Shown in pieces: positions 56,801 through 64,000 of a stretch of 64,000 nt of DNA (positions are counted from its first letter, which is position 1; every line of letters begins with the position of its first letter). The position numbers and the translations under genes are program-made. This stretch comes from Silene conica. Its lineage: Eukaryota; Streptophyta; Magnoliopsida; Caryophyllales; Caryophyllaceae. Location of the stretch: assembly GCA_029255685.2 (NCBI GenBank), contig CM055313.2, positions 53,607,579 to 53,671,578 on the forward strand, given 5' to 3'. Below the pieces are notes generated by a model. That model was not told the origin of the DNA. It ran no database searches and saw nothing but the letters and a program-made list of their open reading frames with translations.

Positions 56801-57328
56801 ACTAAGGATTCATACTTAGTGTTTGGAGGGGAAGAAGATTTATGTGTAAAGGGTTACACAGATGCAAGCTTCCAAACAGATAAAGACGATTTTAAATCCC
56901 AGGCTGGATTTGTCTTTATCTTGAATGGTGGTGCCATTAGTTGGAAGAGCTTCAAAGAACCAGTCGTTGCGGATTCTACAACGGAAGCAGAGTACATCGC
57001 AGCATCAGAAGCTGCTAAAGAGGCAGTATGGATAAGGCAATTTATCGAGGGACTAAGGGTAGTTCCAAATGCTGAAGATCCTATCACCCTGTACTGTGAT
57101 AACAGTGGTGCTGTCTTTCAGGCTAAGGAGCCGAAGTCTAGTAATAAGTCTAGACATGTACCAAGAAAATATCATGTAATACGGGATTTCATTGATAGGA
57201 AGGAAATAGCGATATGTAAGGTTGGGACAGACGATAATGTGGCTGATCCTTTAACCAAACCCTTGTCGCAGACTAAGCATGATTCTCATGCTCGTTCTAT
57301 GGGTCTTAAGAGTTTACCCAATGTGTAA
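53813..57328 (+). CDS. Copia 3 polyprotein: residual gag, zinc knuckle, protease, integrase, RT, RNase H
   Basis: One open frame of 1171 codons. Only about 100 residues precede the zinc knuckle CHYCSVMGHWRRNC (104-117), against about 278 in Copia 1/2. They lack the capsid-like blocks, being acidic and then lysine-rich (KNKRKKRKLEKG). Then protease VLDTGCGSH (Asp 155), integrase HCRLGH..CEAC with HTDVCGP, RSDRGGEY and NGVAERRNRT, RT with [21 protein letters not shown] and YVDD at 844-847, and RNase H with GYTDASF and ADSTTEAEY. No stop or frameshift. Pol looks functional, but particle formation may need gag from another copy. Confidence 0.93.
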   Translation: MDSFNPITIDSCHNVFDDICNQNNIDTTREVHFGTGPDGSINFISSLPPPKGSFLDTAYIDELNEEMDALYLKERAYDEASGSSNKKGLAKNKRKKRKLEKGRCHYCSVMGHWRRNCPKYLRHIQEGLVIPLGNSKSEIFVIDINFTSNTSWVLDTGCGSHLCNRLQGLREVEKVDKGDMDLRLGNGARVAATSKGTCTLALTSGYELKLNNCYFVPSLSKNIISVAMLDIEGYDFSIKNNCCVISKNDMVVGRANSINGIYVLETSDSSNNVYNVNNKRIKTNDPNESYIWHCRLGHINENRIKRLVKTNIIKPFEYESYGTCEACLLGKMTRNPFSGKGTRASELLGLIHTDVCGPLSITARGNYDYFITFTDDLSRYGYIYLMKHKSEAFTKFKEFQNEVENQLDRKIKTLRSDRGGEYLSNEFDSHLKKCGIVSQLSPPGTPQLNGVAERRNRTLLDMVRSMMSQTNLPNSFWGFAILTAIKSLNNSPTKATDKTPYEMWKGKVPNLSYMKIWGCDAYVKSKNDDKLAPRSEKCIFVGYPTTSRGYHFYKPQENKVFVSSEAVFLEKEFISKRQSGRNFELNEVREVQEPQTEAETKEDVPSSSTSVPIPPRRSSRVPHQPDRYVGLIEEDGSLDVLLLESDEPTTYKAAISSPDSIKWHEAMVSEMDSMHQNQVWDLVDLTKEMRPLQCKWIFKVKNGIEGHDDVYKARLVAKGFSQVQGLHYDETFAPVAMLRSIRIMLAIAAFHDYEVWQMDVKTAFLNGHLKEDVYMIQPDGFEDPKNPNKVCKLKKSIYGLKQASRSWNHRFNEVIKENGFTRSVEEPCLYMKFSGSNVVFLILYVDDILLIGNDVPMLSSVKGWLGNHFQMKDLGNAQCILGIRIYRDRSKRILALSPEPYIDKILRRFSMGNSKRGFIPMGSGIILRKSQSPTEPKDVERMKTIPYASAVVSIMYAMICTRPDVSYALSMTSRYQANPGESHWIAVKNILKYLRRTKDSYLVFGGEEDLCVKGYTDASFQTDKDDFKSQAGFVFILNGGAISWKSFKEPVVADSTTEAEYIAASEAAKEAVWIRQFIEGLRVVPNAEDPITLYCDNSGAVFQAKEPKSSNKSRHVPRKYHVIRDFIDRKEIAICKVGTDDNVADPLTKPLSQTKHDSHARSMGLKSLPNV

Positions 57329-58120
57329 CCGATTATGCGATATGAAATGAAAAATGTTGTTTTTACGTTCATATAAGATAATCTCGTTCATCATTTAAAG
57401 TTTTATACAACTTGTTTATTTTATATACTTTGTTAAATCCAACAGGATTGTAGGACAATTGTTGAACCCTGTTCAAGTGAACTGGATTAACTTAGTATTG
57501 CCCCTAGTCACTTATATGAGGTGACGTCTCGAAGTGACTAGATTATGATGCGATTGATGGTGAGTTCTTACACCATAGAGTCATAAGGGATGACTAGTCG
57601 ATCATATAGACAACTGTAAAGTACACTTGTGTCGGGCAGTGACCGCTTATAGAGTTCTTTAGAATTCAATGGAGCCTGGTCGTGGCAAGAGCTGCTATAT
57701 ATATTCTTATGAGTCGATTCTTAGACTGGAGACTGGTTGCTCTAGAGGTAACATTATTCAGAATGACTTTGATTTATATTCTACGATCTTCCGTAAAAGG
57801 GGTCAAATGGATATACTTTGGGTCACAATGGATGATGTTGACCAAGGAGAACAGTTGGAAAGAAATTGTTCTGCCCCTTGTCAGGGTTATCTTAAATCTC
57901 AAGGCCACTCGAGGAGTAGTGAACTGAAAATGCGTGGCCACGCTCGGAGACTGTCTATGGTAGATAATTCCGGTCAAACAGTTACACTCCATGTCGAGAA
58001 AAACCACTATTGATTTGATCACGTGCAAGTACGACCTGGAAGACACCTTGCATTGAGTGGGAGATGATGTAATAGAACAAGAGAATCGGTGATCCACACT
58101 TGTGAGGACAAGTGGGAGAT
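57329..58120 (+). promoter_or_regulatory. Copia 3 3' untranslated region with hairpin plus polypurine tract
   Basis: No protein recognised. Just before the LTR, ACTTGT, loop GAGG, ACAAGT (58098-58113) is followed by GGGAGAT and TGTTGGAG. A second GTGGGAGAT purine site without a clear hairpin lies near 58058. Confidence 0.7.
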
Positions 58121-59274
58121 TGTTGGAGTAAGTGTCCTCGACAATAGTGTGATCACGTCAATTATATTATATTGACAAAAACTCTATAAAAGAATATTCA
58201 TGGGATGATTCTTATCATAAGTCAACTGGTCAACATTAATCGGTAATGATTGGCTTGCTAGAGTTTGACATTACTGTCGTAATGACGGTGGTGACCAGTT
58301 GATCCCTTTAGGTCACACCTTTAGGACAGCTATCTCAATATTAAATGTAACAACTGTATAATGATACGAGTTAACACATTTCTAGATTATGAATAAAAGG
58401 AAGAAATAATTTATAATAAGATTATAAATTATCTTAGTGATCGATATATCATCACTATTGATTATCTGTCTTATGAAACATGATAATAAAATGAATGAAT
58501 TGAACTGACTACAATTGTTGTAGAATTCGGTTAAATAATTATACGAAATTATTTAATTACTAATTTACGATAAAAGGTTTAAAGTGTTAAACTACGTAAA
58601 TAATATAATCCTAATGTAATGTCACGGATGGGATCCATTGTAGTGGTGTGGACCGTGTGATATGTCACACACACACACACACATATTACAACATTACATA
58701 AAACATATAGGAACATGAGGTTGACATGCATTTAAGATGTTGAAGCATGCTTGAGACATTTGAGAGGATTGAGTCCCAATCTATTGGGCACTCTAACCCT
58801 TGTCTCGGCCGAACCAAATGGAGGAACAAAACAAGTTTTGTTCTTTGGTTCATTCATTCATATTCATTCATATTCATTCATACTAGGGTTTAGTCTTTGA
58901 GAGAGAAAGAAAAGAAAGAAAAATAAGGTTCATTTTTCTCAAACCCTAGCCGTGTACTTCCTTCAATCTAGCTAGTTTGTTTGTTGATTCTAGCACAATT
59001 ACATACAAACATTGAGAATTAGTGTGTCTTGGTGTTCATCTTTTGGAGGCCATCTTCTCTTTGAAGGTTCAAGGAGGATCATCCACACATTAAGCTCAAG
59101 AACAAGTGAAGAAGGTGACTTCACTTGTGCCCTTATTTTGCCGAGATATCCAATGTAAGGGAGCTCATTCTTACTCCTTAAATCTCGTCATAATCACTAG
59201 TTAAGCATGCTAAAGATCTATAATTTATATGATAAATAAAACTAGTATGACTATATAGGTTTATGAACCTTACA
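58121..59274 (+). repeat. Copia 3 3' LTR
   Basis: 1154 bp, nearly identical to the 5' LTR, followed by GTATA and Gypsy B pol on the minus strand. Confidence 0.92.
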
Positions 59275-61266
59275 GTATACTCCCTCCGGATTCAAGAACT
59301 CCTTTGAAAAATCGGGATCCTCCTTCTATAGTTCTTTAATATGCTCAAAACCAAGAATCCTTGCATCTAATTGAACCAACAAATAATGTCTCCCTGACAA
59401 TGCATCCGCTACTACGTTTGAACTACTTGTCTTGTACTTTGAAGAGAATGTAAAAGATTGTAGGAATTCCACCCACTTAGCATGCCTTGGATTTTATTTT
59501 TGTTGCCCATGAATATGTTTTAAGGCTTCATGATCCGAATGTAATATGAATGGTCTAGGACGTAAATAATGTGCCCAATGATCCAAAGCCCTCACAATGG
59601 CATAGAACTCCTTATCATAGGTGGAATAGTTTAACCTAGCACCGTTCAATTTCTCACTAAAATAGGCAATTGGCCTCCTCTCCTGTACCAACACTGCGCC
59701 AATCCCTACCCCACTCGCATCGCATTCAACTTCGAACAATTTATTAAAATCTGGTAAAGCAAGTACGAGATTCGAACAAAGTTTCTTTCTTATTTCTTCA
59801 AACGCCTTTTGGGCGTGTGATGTCCACACGAATTCCCCTTTTTTGGTCAACTCCGTAATAGGGGCCATGATAGAACTAAATCCTTGAATAAACCGCCTAT
59901 AAAACGATGCTAAACCATGAAAACTTCTTACCTCCGTGGTTGACTTAGGAATAGGCCAAGCTTGTATTGCTTCTACTTTCGATGGATCCATGCTTACTCC
60001 CTTTTCACCCACGATGTACCCCAAGAAGATCACGCTTCCTACCATGAACATGCACTTCTCTAGTTTCCCATATAGTTTTTGCTTTCTAAGCATCTCAAAT
60101 ACAGCTCTTAGATGTGTCTTGTGTTCTTCTTTACTTTGGCTATACACAAGAATATCATCGAGATAAACAACCACAAATTTATTTAAGAAAGGTCTTAATA
60201 CCTCATTCATTAGCCTCATGAACGAACTAGGAGCGTTGCATAACCCAAATGGCATCACGAGCCATTCGTACAATCCTTGCTTCGTTTTGAAAGTTGTCTT
60301 CCATTCATCTCCTTCCCTAACCCTCATTTGATGATAACCACTCCTTAGATCTAGTTTAGAAAATACCTTTGATCCTGCGAGTTCATCGAACATGTCATCC
60401 AATCTTGGTATAGGAAATCGGTATTTGATCGTGATGTTGTTGATGGCGCGACTGTCAATACACATCCTCCAAGTTCCCTCCTTTTTCGGCACTAATAAAG
60501 CTGGTACTGCACATGGACTTAGGCTTTCTTGTACATAACCTCTATCCATCAATTCTTGGACTTGCCTTTGTAATTCTTTTGCCTCTTCCGGATTACAACG
60601 ATAAGCGGGTTTATTAGGTAAAGCTGCTCCTGGAATAAGATCGATTTGGTGCTCTATCCCTCGTAATGGTGGTAGTCTGTCGGGTAGTTCTTGCGGGAAC
60701 ACATATTTGAACTCCTCCAATAAACCTTGCACTTCACGTCGACCCTCCTCTTCGCCACTCTCACGGTTTCCCACGTCTCTCACAACCATCATGAACATTT
60801 CCTCTACGTCTCTCTTGAGTGCTACCCTCTTCTTTGGAATCCATGGTTGAATATCAAATATTTTTTTTTCTTTGGGTATGCTATAAACATTGGTCTTCCC
60901 ATTGTGTTTCACCTTTCGATCAAATTGCCATGGTCTTCCCAATAAAATATGACTAGCACTCATAGGAACAATATCACACCATATTTCATCTTCATACGGA
61001 CCAATCTTGAACGGGACTAAGACTTGTTGGTTTACATTAATTCCCTCTTCTCCATCAAGCCAATAGAGTTTATAAGGTTGTTTCTTATCAATCTTGGGTA
61101 GTTGTAACTTCTCAACCGCCTCTATGGATATTAAATTAGTACAAGAGCCGCTATCAATAATCATATTACACACCTTATTCTTTATCTTGCATCTTGTACG
61201 AAAAATCCTCTCCCTTTGATCGTGAATCTCTTCGTCCGTCTCCATATGTAGGTTTCTCAATACCAT
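59275..61266 (-). pseudogene. Gypsy B pol: protease, reverse transcriptase, RNase H
   Basis: A 590-codon frame from 61266 to TAA at 59494-59496, continuing in frame to Copia 3 with a further TAG at 59326-59328. Protease has [13 protein letters not shown] (about residue 37). RT has [37 protein letters not shown] and [11 protein letters not shown] (about residue 367). RNase H has [31 protein letters not shown] and [15 protein letters not shown], then [12 protein letters not shown] after the stop. RT before integrase is the Ty3/gypsy order. The style matches Reina/CRM-like chromoviruses. There is no gag upstream: only about 70 bp separate this frame from the LTR. Confidence 0.92.
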
Positions 61267-61322
61267 CGTGATAAAACTTTCCCAAGAACCGGTTTAATAA
61301 AAAATTAGACCAAGAGCCGAAG

Positions 61323-61334
61323 CACTGATACCAA
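61323..61334 (-). other. Gypsy B primer binding site
   Basis: Minus strand TGGTATCAGTGC a few bases after the 5' LTR end. One base differs from the usual initiator-Met site. The LTR end here reads GCATTA in place of GCATCA. Confidence 0.75.
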
Positions 61335-61337
61335 TTT

Positions 61338-62315
61338 AATGCGTATTTGGGGTGATAATCAATTAAGACGATCAACAAAAATACGGATGTTGCAGCGGAA
61401 TAAAATACTTGTAAAATAATACAATCTTGAATGAATAAAGAACGAAGAATAACCAAGAACGATGAAAGATGGATGAATGGACGATCGGTGGTGATGACGT
61501 GGACTCTGACGTGCACGGTGGTCAACGGCTGATCGTGGTGGTGGCGTATCTTGATGTTCTTGATGGTGATGATCGTTGATGACGTAATAAGGCACATCAC
61601 TTAATACTTGAAAGATTTGTGGGATGATATAATGAATGAATTATGTATGTCGTAGGATAGGATAATTGATCAAGCTCACACAGATACTCTCCCAATTATT
61701 TTGAAGCTCACACAGATAGTTCGGGGTTAAAGCTCACACAGATACTTTAGGTTTGTAAGTAAAACTTAACAAAGAGATTTTAATTTATAACTTGAATGAA
61801 TAAACACAAACAACTAAGGATGCCTATTTATAGTAAGGACATCCGTACAAACTAGAGTCGAAATAGGAAGGCAATAAGAAACCTACACGGTTCCCAAGTA
61901 CTCCGTCCAACCGTGTACTACTACTCCTCTTAGGGTTTTATATTTCTATCCTATGGATTAAAGATAATCCTTATTTAATCTAAAAGATAAAATAATAAAA
62001 GAAAAACTTAAGTTGTAACAAACTCTAACAACTTAATAACAAACCTTATCAAAATAACTAACTCTATAACAACCCTAACCACCTTGTAACAAACTTAGTT
62101 AATTCAATAACAAATTAAGAAACAAGAAAGAAAAACACAAACCCTAATCTACCTAGGATTCCGTGCCTCCTCACGTCGCACGTCCCAAGGCCTCAATTCC
62201 TTCCCAAGCAATCCTAAGAACCGAAGTTGACCCTATCTTGTAACTTTGATTAATATGCCTTCTATCTTTACTTAATAATATTTCTTGGGATTGAATTAAA
62301 GATGGTTCCGCATCA
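61338..62315 (-). repeat. Gypsy B 5' LTR
   Basis: 978 bp, about 24 differences from the 3' LTR. The TATA box CTATAAATAGG lies at 61823-61833 (minus). Frames over it (61175-61600) are shared with the other LTR and are not genes. Confidence 0.9.
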
Positions 62316-63095
62316 TTAGCATTTTATTAGCTATTTCATAACAATTTGAATAAGAAAAATTAGGTTTGAATGCATTATAAACAATTCGATTTTTGAAAAT
62401 TAGGTTTCCTAATTCTCATTTTTAATTAGCTTTTTGCTTATAGCTTTTATTTTCTATCTTATTTGGAATGGTGCATTCCTGTTTAAATATTGTCTGGAAT
62501 TGGAGATTTAGAGTTAATGAAGTTTGGCGTGAAGGAATGATTTAGGCGGTGAATTCTATGATGGTATGTCTCAAACACAGTGGGTATGAGATAATGGAGT
62601 TGAAAGTTTGTGGTGGAGTTGATAGTTTGTGGAATTTATGAATTCTAATTATTTAGATAACTATGGTTTTGCTCATTTCTCCCTGTAAGTATAGAATTCA
62701 TTCCTTGCTTAGTTACAAATGACATATGATTATCTGATTTAGCCAAAGTGTTTATTCCATCAAACATTAGTTATTAAAGAATTGGAACCACCAGAATGAT
62801 TTCTATGATATTGATTTAGGTTACCTTTTTAGTAATAAAGTGACAAACTACGATTCCTTTTTCTTTCAATTAAGGAAAGAAAATAATTGGCATTAAAAAA
62901 ACTCATGAACCGTCACTATACTACTCCTAGAGTTACTACACGATTTCTTTTTTTAAAAGGAAAAGCCCAGCTTAGGCAACACCATTATTCCTCTACTCAT
63001 GCCATCTTTCATCTTACATTGAGGCGGAAAGAGAAGAGAGGGTAAGGTGAGATGAGGCCCTTCTGTACTTTTTAGGCAGTGTGTGTGGTGACGGT
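62316..63095. other. Unassigned DNA right of Gypsy B
   Basis: Continues the sequence interrupted at 40199. It is T-rich and intron-like for the first 400 bp, with no frame, repeat or RNA gene recognised. A GA-rich patch lies at 63025-63060. Confidence 0.5.
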
Positions 63096-63726
63096 CTGGG
63101 GCGGATCTGGGGAGGGAAAAGGCGGGCACGTGTCCTCCCCGAGTTTCAGAAAATAATTATATATAGGTGTCAATAAATATCAAAATATCTTTGAAGCCCA
63201 AGTTGTGGAGTATTGTCCTATTGCAGACGAGACTCAGGTTCAAATATTACTGATGACATTTTTATTTAGAAAACTATTTTTGGGCCACCTAGTTTAATTG
63301 TCAACCACTACACCATTACTATCAATTGTTCATTTAATTATTAAAATTTATTATATCATTATTAAACATATTTTTCAATTATTTTGTTGGTGATAGAATA
63401 GGGATGAAAGAGAGATTGAAATATTTGTATCAATATATATGTTATTTCATTATTAAACATATTTGTCAATTATTTTGTTGGTGATAGAATATGGATGAAA
63501 GAGAGATTGAAATATTTGTCTATATTCTTACTAATATATTAAATTATTTATTCTGTAAGGAAAAAAAACATTGATTGAGATTTTTTTTTTCGTTTCATTT
63601 TAAACATTATACCATAATATTCTAGAACAAAACTCAAAACAAAAAATTGCGTTATAAATTAAAGAATTTTTTTTCTCGAGAAAACAATTGTGCCCACCCT
63701 ATGTCAAAATCCTGCATCCGCCACTG
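63096..63726. mobile_element. hAT-type MITE, about 631 bp, TSD GTGACGGT
   Basis: The left end CTGGGGCGGATC and the complement of the right end CAGTGGCGGATG form short terminal inverted repeats, with GGCGGGCAC / GGTGGGCAC further in. GTGACGGT is duplicated at 63088-63095 and 63727-63734. An 8-bp duplication and CAGNGGCGGA-type ends fit hAT elements. No transposase. Inside, a 50-bp segment (GATAGAATA with GGATGAAAGAGAGATTGAAA) occurs twice (about 63391 and 63483). Confidence 0.78.
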
Positions 63727-63779
63727 GTGACGGTGGTTGTACTTTGTGCTAATATATCTAAGGAAATACCAATGGAGAG

Positions 63780-64000
63780 TAGGGGTGAGCAAAACTCGGT
63801 CCAGACCGGAAAAATGGACCGAACCGGACCGTTCGGTCCAGACCGAACCCGGACCGGTTGAGTTTCGGTCCGGTCCTAGGTCTAACAATTTATGTTTTTT
63901 CGGGTTTCGGTCCGGTCCGGTCCAAAACTAAAAATTTTCGGTCCAGACCGATAGGACCGAATTGAGTCAAAATTGTGATTATTGAACTCTTGACTTCTGA
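63780..64000 (+). repeat. GGTCCGG-rich repeat after a TAGGGGTGAGCAAAA start, runs off the window
   Basis: The start TAGGGGTGAGCAAAA resembles the ends of some plant hAT (Tip100/Ac-like) elements. It is followed by many GGTCCGGACC / ACCGAACCGGACC units on both strands up to about 63960. The element cannot be confirmed without sequence beyond the window. Confidence 0.45.

Larger units (their letters stand above)
50866..59274 (+). mobile_element. Copia 3: young Ty1/copia element with intact pol but shortened gag, TSD GTATA
   Basis: LTRs at 50866-52021 (1156 bp) and 58121-59274 (1154 bp) start TGTTGGAGTAAG and end CCTTACA. GTATA is duplicated at 50861-50865 and 59275-59279. By eye three substitutions and one CA-dinucleotide difference separate the LTRs. 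It is inserted in Gypsy B, opposite in orientation to it, and is a different family from Copia 1/2. Confidence 0.94.
40200..62315 (-). mobile_element. Gypsy B: gag-less Ty3/gypsy element carrying Copia 2 and Copia 3, TSD TTAGC
   Basis: LTRs of 978 bp at 40200-41177 and 61338-62315 (minus-strand TGATGCGGAACC to ATACGCATCA), with TTAGC duplicated at 40195-40199 and 62316-62320. Without its two copia guests it is about 5.2 kb. Pol follows the primer site almost directly, with no gag, and carries several stops. The LTRs differ at about 24 positions, the largest divergence of any pair here, as expected for the host of two later insertions. Confidence 0.92.

Noticed and set aside
61175-61600. His/Ile-rich frames in both Gypsy B LTRs as a missing gag
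   Set aside because: They lie in LTR sequence, are repeated in both LTRs and have no capsid or zinc-knuckle pattern.

Overview
This is a window of nuclear plant DNA, probably from a eudicot with a repeat-rich genome. It is AT-rich and almost entirely made of transposable elements. The signs are LTR retrotransposons primed by a TGGTATCAGAGC-type initiator-Met tRNA site, a chromodomain Ty3/gypsy element, Ty1/copia elements, a LINE fragment, MITEs, and one intron-bearing host-type gene. I could not identify the species. No rRNA, tRNA gene or CRISPR array was seen.

Layout. (1) 1-5962: the 3' end of a Tekay-like Ty3/gypsy element (Gypsy A: integrase, chromodomain, 3' UTR, 3' LTR to 3367) abuts a minus-strand LTR (LTR C, 3368-5962), into which it seems to have inserted. 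(2) 5963-24090, minus strand: a locus with a CACGTG/TATA promoter-like site at about 24.03 kb, two tandem broken F-box-like reading frames, and a gene of about 14 exons. That gene joins a plant-mobile-type N-terminal region to a Ulp1 (SUMO-protease-like) domain with visible His, Asp and Cys motifs. Its introns and flanks are filled with a degenerate TGTGAAAC minisatellite. A very young 7.9 kb noncoding LTR element (LARD-type, 6439-14351, TSD GATAA) splits exon 13. (3) 24091-24603: an AT-centred palindrome and a foldback MITE. (4) 24604-39850: a stretch bounded by diverged inverted repeats. It holds a rearranged gypsy (Gypsy D, 26071-39347, TSD TAGGG), itself carrying a LINE fragment and a copia element (Copia 1, 30408-39134, TSD GAGGG). 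(5) 40200-62315: a gag-less gypsy (Gypsy B, minus, TSD TTAGC) carrying two copia insertions: Copia 2 (41592-50115, minus, TSD AATAC) and Copia 3 (50866-59274, plus, TSD GTATA). (6) 62316-64000: unassigned DNA, a hAT-type MITE (63096-63726, 8-bp TSD), and GGTCCGG-rich sequence running off the end.

LTR pairs counted by eye give relative ages that agree with the nesting: Gypsy B (about 2.5% different) is older than Copia 2 (about 1.7%), which is older than Copia 1 (0.8%). Copia 3 (3 substitutions) and the LARD (2 in 2757) are very recent.

The most interesting pattern is a repeated module just upstream of the 3' LTRs: a short perfect hairpin whose loop contains GGA, followed by a polypurine tract. 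It is present in two or three copies in three gypsy-type elements, with base-pair-preserving changes between them. A similar hairpin precedes the polypurine tract of the three copia elements.
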